A stretch of 64,000 nucleotides of DNA from Oleispirillum sp965228165. GTDB lineage: Bacteria > Pseudomonadota > Alphaproteobacteria > Rhodospirillales > Rhodospirillaceae. The DNA lies in assembly GCA_965228165.1 (NCBI GenBank), contig CBDDHB010000003.1, positions 186,001 through 250,000 of the forward strand, written 5' to 3'. Shown here in pieces: positions 34,059-42,776 of this stretch; position 1 is the first letter of the stretch, and each line of letters opens with the position of its first letter. The position numbers and the translations under genes are program-made. The notes under the pieces are model-generated. The model did not search any database. It saw only the letters and a program-made list of their open reading frames with translations, and was not told where the DNA came from.

Positions 34059-34952
34059 TCAGTGGTTCAGGAAGACCTCGGTTCGCCGGTTGTAGGCTTC
34101 GCCCGAGGGCATGACTTCCTGATAGACCGGCTCGGCGTCCGAGACCGCGCCGACGTACAGCGCCTTGGCCGGAACCCCCTGCTTGATCAGGGCGCGGGCG
34201 ACCACTTCGGCACGGCGAACGGAGACGTCGAAATTGGCGATCTTGTGAGCCACCGCAGGCATCTCGCCGGTGCGGCTGGAGGCATGGCCGACCACGGTGA
34301 CGACGCCGCCCTGTTTCTTGTACTGCTGCGCGACCTGACGCAACGCCGCCATGTCGGCCGCCGACAGATGGGCCGATCCGTGACCGAAGGGCACCGTCGC
34401 GGCCAGATAGGACAGGCCGTAATTCTGCGGCATGAAGGTATCCAGCCCCTGCAAACCGGCGTCGCGCGCATCGGCGGCCACCGTCGCATCGGGCGCCACC
34501 GAAGCGGAGGCCGGGTCGCCCAGCATGCGCGGCGCTCCGGGCGCGGCGGCGGGCAGATCGCCGGACTGGGCAACGGCGGAAGACCGGGAGACCGGAGCGA
34601 CCGGAGCCGCCTGCGGCGCGGGCGAAGCGGCGCCGACGGTCACCTTGGGCGGCGCGTCGGCGCGCAAGGGACGGATCACCGTGACGTCGGAACGCCCGCC
34701 CTCGGCATAGGCGCGGCCCGAGCCGTCGCCCGAAAGCCCCTGCGGCAGTTCCCCCTGGTCGGCGGCATCGTCGTCGGCGGGCAGGGCGATCTGCTGCGGC
34801 TTGGGCGTCCCGTCGCCGAACCAGTTCACCGGGTTGTAGGAACTGGAACACCCGGCGAGAAGGAGCCCCAAGACTCCGGCGAGACCGACGGCCAAAGACC
34901 GCTTGGCCCGACCCCCCGCGGCGGCCCCGAAACCCTCTGCCCCGATCTGCAT
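34059..34952 (-). CDS. OmpA-family outer-membrane lipoprotein
   Basis: A ~297-residue lipoprotein. After an Arg-rich start, the hydrophobic VGLAGVLGLLLAGCSS gives a lipobox. Residues ~35-145 are a low-complexity Ala/Pro/Asp linker. The C-terminal OmpA domain contains VPFGHGSAHLSAADMAALRQVAQ, VTVVGHASSRTGEMPAVAHKIANFDVSVRRAEVVARAL (peptidoglycan-binding helix with the conserved Asp and Arg) and NRRTEVFL. The start at 34952 is favoured since AAGGA lies nine bases upstream; ATG at 34961 is an alternative. It anchors the outer membrane to peptidoglycan. Confidence 0.88.
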   Translation of the reverse strand: MQIGAEGFGAAAGGRAKRSLAVGLAGVLGLLLAGCSSSYNPVNWFGDGTPKPQQIALPADDDAADQGELPQGLSGDGSGRAYAEGGRSDVTVIRPLRADAPPKVTVGAASPAPQAAPVAPVSRSSAVAQSGDLPAAAPGAPRMLGDPASASVAPDATVAADARDAGLQGLDTFMPQNYGLSYLAATVPFGHGSAHLSAADMAALRQVAQQYKKQGGVVTVVGHASSRTGEMPAVAHKIANFDVSVRRAEVVARALIKQGVPAKALYVGAVSDAEPVYQEVMPSGEAYNRRTEVFLNH

Positions 34953-35121
34953 TGCTTGCATTCCTTTGTCTCTTGCCAACAAGCGGGCGGCGGACCCGGC
35001 ACGCACCCCCCTTGCGGTCGATCCCGCCCACGCGGCCATGGTCATCCGGCTATCCATATAGCATTAAAACCGAAACGGATGAAATCCCAAACGCGCCGGA
35101 ACCGCCCGCCGCGACGGACTT

Positions 35122-35646
35122 TCAGAGTCCGCTTTCGGTCTTGTACTGACGCGCCAGTTCGACGTAGTTCCAGGCGTGCGGTTTGAAGTGCTCGATTTCC
35201 TCGGGGCGCAACTTGCGCAGGAACTTCGCCGGGGAACCGCCCCACAACTCGCCCGAGGGAACCCGCTTGCCCTGGGTGAGCAGCGCGCCCGCCCCCAGCA
35301 TGGCGCCGCTTTCGACCACCGAGCCGTCGAGGAGGGTCGCCCCCATGCCGACAAAGGAACGATCCTCCAGGGTGCATCCATGCAAAATCGCGCCATGGCC
35401 GACGGTGACGTCGTCGCCGACGATGGTCGGCGCGTTGCGGCTCAAGTGGACCATGGTGCCGTCCTGGATGTTGCTGCGCTTGCCGACGCGGACGACATCG
35501 ACGTCGCCGCGCAGCACGCAACCGAACCAGACATTGGAATCCTCGCCGATGGCGACGTCGCCGACCACCGAGGCTCCGGGCGCGACGAAGGCGGTTTCGT
35601 GGATGTCGGGGCGCACCCCCTTGTAGGGCAGAATGATCGGAGTCAT
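35122..35646 (-). CDS. Gamma carbonic anhydrase family protein
   Basis: A 174-residue left-handed beta-helix protein of the YrdA/CaiE/gamma-carbonic anhydrase group. Hexapeptide repeats run throughout, for example VVGDVAIGEDSNVWFGCVLRGD. The three metal His are visible in MVHLSRN, VTVGHGAILHG. It may hydrate CO2 or bind a zinc-dependent substrate; many members have no proven activity. It lies 49 bp downstream of argC on the same strand. Confidence 0.9.
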   Translation of the reverse strand: MTPIILPYKGVRPDIHETAFVAPGASVVGDVAIGEDSNVWFGCVLRGDVDVVRVGKRSNIQDGTMVHLSRNAPTIVGDDVTVGHGAILHGCTLEDRSFVGMGATLLDGSVVESGAMLGAGALLTQGKRVPSGELWGGSPAKFLRKLRPEEIEHFKPHAWNYVELARQYKTESGL

Positions 35647-35695
35647 CGGCGTCCTCTGTTGCGACGGAAAAACCGTATATAGGGCGGCAAGGAAC

Positions 35696-36739
35696 CTATG
35701 GGAACATCGGCGCCTGGGCCAATCCCAGGGTTTCGTCGAATCCCAGCATCGCGTTCATGTTCTGCACCGCCTGGCCGGACGCGCCCTTGACCAGATTGTC
35801 GATGGCGCAGGTCAGGATCGCGGCGTTCGGGCGACGATCCGCCGCGACGCCGATCAGCGCCAGGTTGGAACCGCGCGTGTGCCGGGTATGCGGCGTCTGA
35901 CCGAAGGGAAGCAGCTTGACGAAGGGCTCGCCCGCATAGCGCGCCGCCAGGGCCGCGTGCAGATCGACGGCGGCGGCGCCGTCCGCCAGATTGACGTAGA
36001 TGGTGGACAGCATGCCGCGATTCATCGGAATCAGGTGCGGGGTGAAGCTGGCGATCACCGGCCTGCCCGCCGCCGCGCTCAGCCCCTGGTCGATTTCCGG
36101 GGCATGGCGGTGGCTGGCGACGCCATAGGCGTGCATGCCTTCGGCCACCTCGGCGAACAGGGATCCCTCCTTCGCCGCGCGGCCCGCGCCGGAAACCCCG
36201 GACTTGGAATCGATGACGATCGCGTCGGGATCGATCAGGCCCTTTTCCAGCAGCGGAATCAGGGGCAACTGCGCGGTGGTCGGATAGCAGCCGGGATTGG
36301 CCACCAGCCGCGCCTTCGCCACCTTGTCCCGCGCCAGTTCGGTCAGGCCGTAGACCGCCTCCGCCTGGAGGTCGAGGGCCTGGTGCGGATGGCCGTACCA
36401 TTCGGCATAGATCGCCGGATCGGTCAAACGGAAGTCGGCGGACAGATCGCAGATTTTCTTGTCGCGCGGCAACCGCGCGATGATCTCTTGCGTCGTGCCG
36501 TGCGGCAGGGCGCAGAAGATGAAATCCGCCGCCGCCGGATCGAAGGCGTCGAGTCCGATCAGATCGGGCAGTCCCAGGTGCGCCAGATGCGGAAACACCG
36601 AGGCCATGCTCTGCCCGGCCTTACGGTCGGCGGTCAGCGCGGTCAATCGGATGCGCGGGTGGGTCGCCAGAAGCCTGATCAGTTCCGCCCCGGTATAGCC
36701 GCTCGCCCCCAGGATCGCCACGTTGGCCGCATTCGCCAT
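35696..36739 (-). CDS. argC: N-acetyl-gamma-glutamyl-phosphate reductase
   Basis: A 347-residue arginine-biosynthesis enzyme reducing N-acetylglutamyl phosphate with NADPH. The Rossmann motif is VAILGASGYTGAELIRLL (7-24). The catalytic Cys151 is in ANPGCYPT. The substrate region SGVSGAGR follows, with the His in PHLIPMNRGML. It is the type 1 (longer) form. It lies downstream of rpsI and upstream of the carbonic anhydrase on the same strand; a terminator separates it from rpsI. Confidence 0.95.
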   Translation of the reverse strand: MANAANVAILGASGYTGAELIRLLATHPRIRLTALTADRKAGQSMASVFPHLAHLGLPDLIGLDAFDPAAADFIFCALPHGTTQEIIARLPRDKKICDLSADFRLTDPAIYAEWYGHPHQALDLQAEAVYGLTELARDKVAKARLVANPGCYPTTAQLPLIPLLEKGLIDPDAIVIDSKSGVSGAGRAAKEGSLFAEVAEGMHAYGVASHRHAPEIDQGLSAAAGRPVIASFTPHLIPMNRGMLSTIYVNLADGAAAVDLHAALAARYAGEPFVKLLPFGQTPHTRHTRGSNLALIGVAADRRPNAAILTCAIDNLVKGASGQAVQNMNAMLGFDETLGLAQAPMFP

Positions 36740-36833
36740 CGCCTGTTCCTCGCCTTGCCGTCGTCGCGCGCGGGAGTGCGCGCCGCATCACCTTATGAAA
36801 AGCCGGGGTCCGCCGCAACCAGCGACCCAAAAG

Positions 36834-36866
36834 AAAAGAGCCCGGAAGACTCCGGGCTCTCGTTTC
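36834..36866 (-). terminator. Rho-independent terminator of rplM-rpsI
   Basis: AGAGCCCGGA pairs with TCCGGGCTCT around a four-base loop. On the minus strand it is followed by TTTTCTTTT. It lies just after the rpsI stop. Confidence 0.8.
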
Positions 36867-36888
36867 TCCGCCGCGATGCGGCGCAAAA

Positions 36889-37362
36889 TCAGCGCTTCGA
36901 GAACTGGAAGCTGCGGCGGGCCTTCGCCTTGCCGTACTTCTTGCGCTCGACGACGCGGGAGTCGCGGGTCAGGAAGCCGCTCTTCTTCAGGACCGGGCGA
37001 AGCTCCGGCTCGTAGAGGTTGAGGGCCACCGAAATGCCGTGACGCAGCGCGCCGGCCTGACCGGACAGACCGCCGCCCTTCACCGTGCAGACGACGTCGA
37101 ACTGACGCTCGCGGTTGGTGACGACGAACGGCTGGTTGATCACCATGCGCAGCACCGGGCGCTGGAAGTAATCCAGAACGTCGCGGCCGTTGACGGTGAT
37201 GCGGCCGGAACCGGCCTTCACCCAGACGCGGGCCACCGCGTCCTTGCGCTTGCCCGTGGCATAGGAGCGGCCCTGCGCGTCGCGCTTCGGCTCGGCCTTC
37301 GCCGCCGGAGCCGCCGCTTCCACGCCCTTCAGGGCCTCGAGGGACTTCAGATCATCGGCCAT
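36889..37362 (-). CDS. rpsI: 30S ribosomal protein S9
   Basis: A 157-residue S9. The core begins with YATGKRKDAVARVWVK, continues with GRDVLDYFQRPVLRMVI and GGGLSGQAGALRHGI, and ends KKYGKAKARRSFQFSKR, the C-terminal Arg tail that touches the P-site tRNA. A 30-residue N-terminal extension rich in Ala and Glu is typical of alphaproteobacteria. It is four bases downstream of rplM, and they are co-transcribed. Confidence 0.97.
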   Translation of the reverse strand: MADDLKSLEALKGVEAAAPAAKAEPKRDAQGRSYATGKRKDAVARVWVKAGSGRITVNGRDVLDYFQRPVLRMVINQPFVVTNRERQFDVVCTVKGGGLSGQAGALRHGISVALNLYEPELRPVLKKSGFLTRDSRVVERKKYGKAKARRSFQFSKR

Positions 37363-37366
37363 GGAG

Positions 37367-37831
37367 TTACACGCTCCTCTTGTTCTTCGGGTTCAGCGCC
37401 GCGACGTCGAAAGTCGTCGGCTGCTGCGCCTCGTGCGGATGCGCCGCGCCGGGGTAGACCCGCAGCTTCTTCAACTGGGCGCGGCCCAGCGGCCCCTTCG
37501 GCACCATGCGCTGCACCGCCTTTTCGATGACGCGCTCCGGGTGCTTGCCTTCCAGGATCTCGCCCATGGTGCGATCCTTGATGCCGCCCGGATAACCGGT
37601 GTGCCAGAAGAAGCGCTTGTCGGTCAGCTTGCGGCCGGTCAGCTTCACCTTCTCGGCGTTGATCACCACGACGTGATCGCCGCAATCGATGTGCGGCGTG
37701 TAGGTCGGCTTGTGCTTGCCCCGCAGAAGGTTCGCGATAATCACCGCCAACCGGCCAAGGACCACGTCCTCGGCATCGATCAGCAGCCACTTGCGCTCAA
37801 CTTCGGAGGGCTTGGCGGAATAGGTCTTCAT
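37367..37831 (-). CDS. rplM: 50S ribosomal protein L13
   Basis: A 154-residue L13. It starts at MKTYSAKPSEVERKW (37831); upstream in-frame codons only extend into non-conserved sequence. Core motifs are WLLIDAEDVVLGRLA, GKHKPTYTPHIDCGDHVVVINA and MVPKGPLGRAQLKKLRVYPG. It heads the rplM-rpsI operon, behind a good promoter. Confidence 0.97.
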   Translation of the reverse strand: MKTYSAKPSEVERKWLLIDAEDVVLGRLAVIIANLLRGKHKPTYTPHIDCGDHVVVINAEKVKLTGRKLTDKRFFWHTGYPGGIKDRTMGEILEGKHPERVIEKAVQRMVPKGPLGRAQLKKLRVYPGAAHPHEAQQPTTFDVAALNPKNKRSV

Positions 37832-37903
37832 CGCACCATCCGTCTCGTTCTGTATCGATGGATCGTCGGCCAAGGCACCACGCCTTCGCCGTCAAGGGCG
37901 CGG

Positions 37904-37931
37904 AGTATGCCACGGAAACCGCCCCTGTCAA
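37904..37931 (-). promoter_or_regulatory. Sigma-70-like promoter of rplM-rpsI
   Basis: On the minus strand TTGACA (37931-37926) and CATACT (37909-37904) are separated by 16 bases. This is the only strong promoter-like pair upstream of rplM, which starts 73 bp downstream. Strongly AT-rich sequence lies immediately upstream and could act as an UP element. Confidence 0.6.
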
Positions 37932-38219
37932 TTAAGACTTTTCCATACAAAACATGATGTTGCAATGTGGTATCTAATTACCACCATACTTATCCTTTTA
38001 TATCAGTTAATTAGATGGTGAATCGCAGATTGGAAAAAGGTTTTCACATAACTGCAATTTGGCAAGCGCTGATTCGCATTTCGCGAATCCGGATGCGCCG
38101 CACGCCCCGGGGACCGTGTTCCATATCCAGGTTTTTCATCCGGTTATCGGCTTCGTTAGGCTTGGCATGACCCGTGCTTCCTCCCCTTCGACAGAGACTC
38201 CACGGGCAGGGAGACGATC
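37932..38219. other. AT-rich non-coding region with a small dyad
   Basis: About 290 bp with no gene. Between ~37930 and 38060 the DNA is strongly AT-rich against a GC-rich background. It contains TGGTA-TCTAAT-TACCA (inverted repeat) and poly-T/A stretches. It probably holds the rplM promoter upstream sequences on one side and the promoter for the phosphohexomutase-like gene on the other. Confidence 0.4.
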
Positions 38220-39257
38220 ATGGGCGGCAACGGCGCGATTTCCATCCGGCAGGACCACCACATCTGCGGCATGTTCGACGATGCGTTCCCGTCGCGCGAC
38301 ATCTACCGCTTCGGCCTCTCCGTCGGGATGGCGGCGGCGCGGACCGGCGTCGCCAAGATCGTCGTCGCCTCGGACCGTCGCGAGATCAACCGCACTCACG
38401 TCCATCTGGCGATCGGCGGCTTGCAGGGCGCCGACTGCGACGTGGTGTTCCTGGGCTGCGCCCCGTATTCGATGCTGAACTATGCCTGCCGAATCCTGGA
38501 AATTCCGCACGCCCTGATGATGACCTCGGCCGAGGCCGAGGACGGCACCACCGGATTCCGCCTGACCCTCGACCAGTCGCCGATCCCCAGCTTCGAACTG
38601 AAGGAAATGTTCGATGCCAGCCGCACCGCCGACTTCGACACCGTCGCGGGCAACGGCCGCCTGAGCGAGGTGGACCTGAGGCACGGCTATCTGCGCTGGC
38701 TGATGCATGGGGCGCGTCCGACCGGCAAACCGCTGTCGGTTCTGTGGGACGCCGGCAACGGCGCCACCGCCGACATCATCACCAGTCTGGCGACGATCCT
38801 CCCCGGACGGCATGTGGTCATCAACCAGGGCGCCGATTCGCCGCTGACCGCACGCGAGGCCGAAACCGCCCTACGCGACTTGGGCGATACCGTGACCGGC
38901 GGCGGATTCGACCTCGGCATCGCGTTTTCCGGCGACGGCATCGGCCAGATCATGGTGGACGACCACGGCGAGCCGATCCGCGAGTGGCACCGTCTGCGCA
39001 TCCTCTCCACCCGACGAGGCCGCCAGCCGATCGCGGGCAACGGCCTGCTCGCCTCGCGTCGCAAGGCGCGCGGCGATTCGATCAAGCATGCGCTGAAGGT
39101 GATCCAGGCGATCTCGGAAAGCGGACGCAGCGCCTCCTCGTTGCGCCTGGAAGCCGACGAACGGCCGGTGGTGCTGGGCAAGGGCTCGGTCTCGCCGTTC
39201 CTCGCCGGAAGCGGTGCGATTTCCGGCGTCGCCGCACGCCTGGATCGGGAACGTTGA
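38220..39257 (+). CDS. Phosphohexomutase-fold protein lacking catalytic loops
   Basis: A 345-residue protein with the fold of alpha-D-phosphohexomutases (phosphomannomutase/phosphoglucomutase). Domain I is recognisable: FGLSVGMAAARTGVAKIVVASDRRE and the CAPYSMLNYA region. Domain II has VLWDAGNGATADI (177-181 DAGNG) and DLGIAFSGDG. But the phosphoserine loop (normally TASHNP) reads TSAEAEDG (102-109), and the metal loop (normally DGDGDR) reads SGDGIGQ (237-243), so the catalytic Ser and two of three metal Asp are absent. The GEXSGH sugar-binding loop is also missing, and the protein is short. It is probably not an active mutase; perhaps a regulator or binding protein. It has no operon partner. 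Confidence 0.7.
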   Translation: MGGNGAISIRQDHHICGMFDDAFPSRDIYRFGLSVGMAAARTGVAKIVVASDRREINRTHVHLAIGGLQGADCDVVFLGCAPYSMLNYACRILEIPHALMMTSAEAEDGTTGFRLTLDQSPIPSFELKEMFDASRTADFDTVAGNGRLSEVDLRHGYLRWLMHGARPTGKPLSVLWDAGNGATADIITSLATILPGRHVVINQGADSPLTAREAETALRDLGDTVTGGGFDLGIAFSGDGIGQIMVDDHGEPIREWHRLRILSTRRGRQPIAGNGLLASRRKARGDSIKHALKVIQAISESGRSASSLRLEADERPVVLGKGSVSPFLAGSGAISGVAARLDRER

Positions 39258-39312
39258 ACCCGTCGCGGCGTCCAGGCATCATGAGGGGCCGCATCCCGTC
39301 CCGGAGACCGCC

Positions 39313-39741
39313 ATGCCCGTATCGCCCCTTACCGCCGACGACGCCGTCATCCGCGCCGTCCTGTCCTCGGTCAGAACGATCGCGCTGGTCGGCGCCTCGG
39401 CCAATCCGTACCGCCCCAGCCACGAGGTGATGAGCTTCCTGCAAGCCAAGGGCTATCGGGTGATCCCGGTCAACCCCGGCCTCGCCGGACAGACCCTTCT
39501 GGGGGAAACCGTCCACGCCCGCCTGGCCGACATCGGCGAGGCGGTGGACATGGTCGACATTTTCCGCAACGGCAAAGACGCCGGTCCGGTGGTCGATGAG
39601 GCAGTCGCCATCGGCGCGCGCATCGTCTGGATGCAACTGGACGTGATCAACGAGGCCGGAGCGGCGCGCGGTCGGGCGGCGGACCTGACCGTGATCATGG
39701 ATCGTTGCCCGAAGATCGAAATCATCCGAATGGGACTGTGA
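39313..39741 (+). CDS. CoA-binding protein (YccU-like)
   Basis: A 142-residue Rossmann-fold protein of the CoA-binding family. Conserved parts are TIALVGASANPYRPSHEVMSFL near 22-43, GYRVIPVNPGLAGQTLLGE near 48 and MVDIFRN near 79. The C-terminal region IVWMQLDVINEAGAARGRAADLTVIMDRCPKIE is family-typical. It resembles the N-terminal domain of succinyl-CoA ligase alpha. Its role is unknown. The ATG at 39313 is chosen because the conserved domain begins soon after it. Confidence 0.88.
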   Translation: MPVSPLTADDAVIRAVLSSVRTIALVGASANPYRPSHEVMSFLQAKGYRVIPVNPGLAGQTLLGETVHARLADIGEAVDMVDIFRNGKDAGPVVDEAVAIGARIVWMQLDVINEAGAARGRAADLTVIMDRCPKIEIIRMGL

Positions 39742-39786
39742 CGCCGCCGAACCGGGAGCCATTCGCCCCAAGGGAGAACACCGCAG

Positions 39787-40308
39787 ATGAGCTTCGCCGC
39801 CCTGATGGGCATCGCCCTGGCGATCGGCATCGTCACCATTCTGGGGATCGCGCTGGTTTCCTATATGTCGTCGCTGGCGCGCAGCGCCTATGAACTCAAG
39901 GTCGAGATGCGCAAGGATCTGGACGACGGCATCAGGCGCGTCGAGGCCGAAATGGTCAAGCAGACCAAATGGGCGCGCGGCGACCTGATGGCCGAGGTGG
40001 AGCGCACCCGCGCCGCGATGCTGGAAGACCTGGGCCGCCGCCAACAGGACATCCAGGCCGCCTCCACCGCCGAAATCCAGAAACGCGAGGCGGCCTGGAC
40101 CGCCGAACGCGAGACTCTCTCCACCGCGCTGACCGACCTGGACGGACGGGTGGCGCTGCTGGAACAGCGCCTGCGTTCGCGCCTGCGCCCCGCCGATGAG
40201 CCCCCGGCCGAAGCCGCCGCCACGCCGGAGCCCGCCGCCGCAGCGCCGACGCTTCCCGACTTCGAAACCCCGCCCGGCGGACAGGCGAACGCCGTTCCCG
40301 TGCGTTGA
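39787..40308 (+). CDS. Hypothetical membrane-anchored coiled-coil protein
   Basis: A 173-residue protein with one N-terminal transmembrane helix (IALAIGIVTILGIALVSYM, 9-27). Residues ~35-135 are charged and heptad-like (EMRKDLDDGIRRVEAEM, then DIQAASTAEIQKREAAW and LDGRVALLEQRL), suggesting a cytoplasmic coiled coil. The C-terminus is Pro/Ala-rich. No family was recognised. It ends near tRNA-His on the opposite strand. Confidence 0.65.
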   Translation: MSFAALMGIALAIGIVTILGIALVSYMSSLARSAYELKVEMRKDLDDGIRRVEAEMVKQTKWARGDLMAEVERTRAAMLEDLGRRQQDIQAASTAEIQKREAAWTAERETLSTALTDLDGRVALLEQRLRSRLRPADEPPAEAAATPEPAAAAPTLPDFETPPGGQANAVPVR

Positions 40309-40340
40309 CGGGATGCGAACCTCGAAAAAAGAAGGGGGAA

Positions 40341-40418
40341 TGGGGCGAGTGATCGGAATCGAACCGACGACATCCAGTACCACAAACTGGCGCTCTAACC
40401 AACTGAGCTACACTCGCC
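40341..40418 (-). tRNA. tRNA-His (GTG)
   Basis: A tRNA with anticodon GTG in CCAGTTT-GTG-GTACTGG, a standard T-loop (GGTTCGATTCC) and encoded CCA. The acceptor stem GCGAGUG pairs with CACUCGC. The extra 5' G (position 40418) pairs with C73, the identity feature of tRNA-His, encoded in the gene. Confidence 0.95.
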
Positions 40419-40471
40419 ACATGGGGCGCTGTAGATAGCGCCCTTCGGCGGAATCGTCAAGCGATACGATA

Positions 40472-41302
40472 TCAGCGCCCGCGCTTCGGCGGAAGGTCGG
40501 GCGGCGTCACCGCCGCGTCGGGCCGAATCCCCCAGGCGCGCGCCCACTTCAGGCCGACCAGGGTGCCCATGCGCGGGCGGTATTCCAGCCCCACCCATCC
40601 GCCGTAACCGTGCGCGTCCAACAGATCGAACAGATAGGGGTAGTGGACCTCGCCCGCGTCCGGCTCGGCGCGGTCCGGCACCCCCGCGATCTGCACATGG
40701 AACAGGGACGCCATCCCCGCCTCGATGGTCTCGGACAGCCGCCCCTGGGCATTCTGCGCGTGGAAGACGTCCAGCATCAGCCCCAGGCCGGGATCGTCAA
40801 CGTCGGCGATCACCGCCAGCGCCTGCTCCGGCGTCGCCAGCATGTAGTCGGGGATCACGGCGGGCGCGATCGGTTCGATCATCACCGTCAAGCCGCGGGC
40901 GCGCGCCTCCTTCGCCGCGCGCTTCAGGTTGCCGATATAGGTGTCGTAGACCAGGTCGAAGTCCGCGTCCTCGGGAATCGTCCCCGCCATCACGTGGATT
41001 CGCTTGGCATCGACGAAATCGGCCAGATCGAAGGCCCGCTCCAGCCCGTCGAAGAATTCCCCCTTCCGCCCCGGCTGCGCGGCGAGGCCGCGTTCCCCCG
41101 CCTCCCAGTTTCCGGCGGGCGCATTGAAGGAAACCAACTCCAGGCCGTTCATCGCCAACAGATCGCCCAGCCGCCCCAGACCGAAATCGTAGGGAAAGGG
41201 AACCTCCACCCCCTTGAAGCCGACCTCCCGCGCCGCGACGAAGCGCGCTTCCGGCGACCATTCCTGAAACAGGAACGACAGATTGGCGGCAAACCTGGGC
41301 AT
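40472..41302 (-). CDS. Hydroxypyruvate isomerase family (TIM-barrel) protein
   Basis: A 276-residue AP-endonuclease-2-superfamily barrel of the Hyi/OtnI type. Parts matching are MPRFAANLSFLFQEW (start at 41302), FKGVEVPFPYDF, SFNAPAGNWEAGERGLA and the metal Glu/His/Asp set in VMIEPIAP, LMLDVFHAQ, HVQIAGVPDRAEPD and GLEYRP. Hydroxypyruvate isomerase interconverts hydroxypyruvate and tartronate semialdehyde; OtnI acts on oxidised tetronates. Neighbours do not decide between them. Confidence 0.86.
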   Translation of the reverse strand: MPRFAANLSFLFQEWSPEARFVAAREVGFKGVEVPFPYDFGLGRLGDLLAMNGLELVSFNAPAGNWEAGERGLAAQPGRKGEFFDGLERAFDLADFVDAKRIHVMAGTIPEDADFDLVYDTYIGNLKRAAKEARARGLTVMIEPIAPAVIPDYMLATPEQALAVIADVDDPGLGLMLDVFHAQNAQGRLSETIEAGMASLFHVQIAGVPDRAEPDAGEVHYPYLFDLLDAHGYGGWVGLEYRPRMGTLVGLKWARAWGIRPDAAVTPPDLPPKRGR

Positions 41303-41407
41303 GTCGGCATCCTTCAAAAAAACCATCGGCATCGGAGTGTGATGGTACGCGCCGCCCCTTGCAACCCCTTCCCACACCGCCTAGCTTCAGCAGGGAAAGG
41401 GAGCACC

Positions 41408-42769
41408 ATGACGACCGAGTTGATCGCCAAGTACGATTCGCGCATTCCGCGTTATACGTCCTATCCGACCGCTCCGCACTTTCACGCCGGGGTCACCCCC
41501 GGCCACTTCCACGACTGGCTGCGCGGCCTGGCGCCGACCCAGGAGCTTTCCCTTTACCTCCACATCCCCTATTGCGAAAGCCTGTGCTGGTTCTGCGGCT
41601 GCCACACCCGCGGCGCTTCCAGCTATGCGCCGGTGGCTGCCTACATCGAGACCCTGAAGAGCGAGATCCGCCTGATCGCCCGCCTGCTGGGCGGCGGAGG
41701 ACGGGCGCCGCAGCCGGTGCGCCAGGTCCATTTCGGTGGCGGCAGCCCGTCGATCCTCGCCGCCCCCGACTTCACCGATCTGATCGAGGCCCTGCGCCGC
41801 GACTTCCGCTTCCGCGACGACGTCGAGATCGCGGTCGAGCTGGACCCCCGCACCACCCATCCCGACCTGATCGCGGCGATGGCGGCGGCGGGCGTCACCC
41901 GCGCCTCGGTCGGGGTGCAGGACCTGACGCCTGCGGTGCAGAAGGCGATCCACCGCATCCAGCCCTACGCCATGGTCGAACGCGCCATCCAAGGTCTGCG
42001 CGACGCGGGAATCGCCCACATCAACGTCGATCTGATGTACGGCCTGCCCCTTCAGACGGAAGCCAACGTCCGCGACACCGTGACCCGCGTCCTCGCCCTT
42101 TCGCCGGACCGGCTGGCGGTGTTCGGCTATGCCCACGTGCCGTGGATGCGCAAGCTGCAAACCCTGATCCCCGAGGACACCCTGCCCGGCATCGCCGAAC
42201 GCTGGGCCCAGGCCAACGCGGCGCGCGACCTGCTGCTGTCCAACGGCTACACCGCGATCGGCTTCGACCACTACGCCCACCCCGAGGACGATCTGGCCCG
42301 CGCCCTGGCGAACGGCTCCCTGAACCGCAACTTCCAGGGCTACACCAGCGACACCGCCACCGCGCTGATCGGCATGGGGGCGTCGGGGATCAGCGAACTG
42401 CCGCAGGGCTACGCGGTCAACGACGGCGACATCGCCGCCTATGCCGAGGCGATCGCGGCGGGCCGCCCCGCCACCCGGCGCGGCATTGCGTTTTCGGTGG
42501 AGGACAAGGCGCGTCGCGCCATCATCGAACGCCTGATGTGCGACCTGCGGGTCGATATCGCCGCCACCGCCGCGCTGCACGGCATCGACATCAGCGATCT
42601 GCGCGCCGATTACCCGCGCCTCGCCGACATGGAGAACGACGGCCTTCTGGTGCGCGACGGCGACGTGGTGCGAATCACCGAAAGCGGACGCCCCTTCGTC
42701 CGTTCCGCCTGCGCCGCCTTCGACCGCTACCTAGTGGAGGGCGAACAGCGGCACTCCCGCGCGGTGTGA
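41408..42769 (+). CDS. hemN: Oxygen-independent coproporphyrinogen III oxidase (HemN)
   Basis: A 453-residue radical SAM enzyme making protoporphyrinogen IX from coproporphyrinogen III without oxygen. The cluster motif HIPYCESLCWFCGC has the CxxxCxxC ligands and the adjacent Cys of true HemN (near residues 57-66). The N-terminus has SRIPRYTSYPTAPHF. Other HemN features are HFGGGSPSIL, GVQDLTPAVQKAIHRIQP, and INVDLMYGLPLQTEA. It is the long HemN, not the short HemW. GGGAGCACC precedes the ATG. It is expected to be used at low oxygen. Confidence 0.92.
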   Translation: MTTELIAKYDSRIPRYTSYPTAPHFHAGVTPGHFHDWLRGLAPTQELSLYLHIPYCESLCWFCGCHTRGASSYAPVAAYIETLKSEIRLIARLLGGGGRAPQPVRQVHFGGGSPSILAAPDFTDLIEALRRDFRFRDDVEIAVELDPRTTHPDLIAAMAAAGVTRASVGVQDLTPAVQKAIHRIQPYAMVERAIQGLRDAGIAHINVDLMYGLPLQTEANVRDTVTRVLALSPDRLAVFGYAHVPWMRKLQTLIPEDTLPGIAERWAQANAARDLLLSNGYTAIGFDHYAHPEDDLARALANGSLNRNFQGYTSDTATALIGMGASGISELPQGYAVNDGDIAAYAEAIAAGRPATRRGIAFSVEDKARRAIIERLMCDLRVDIAATAALHGIDISDLRADYPRLADMENDGLLVRDGDVVRITESGRPFVRSACAAFDRYLVEGEQRHSRAV

Positions 42770-42776
42770 TGTTTCT

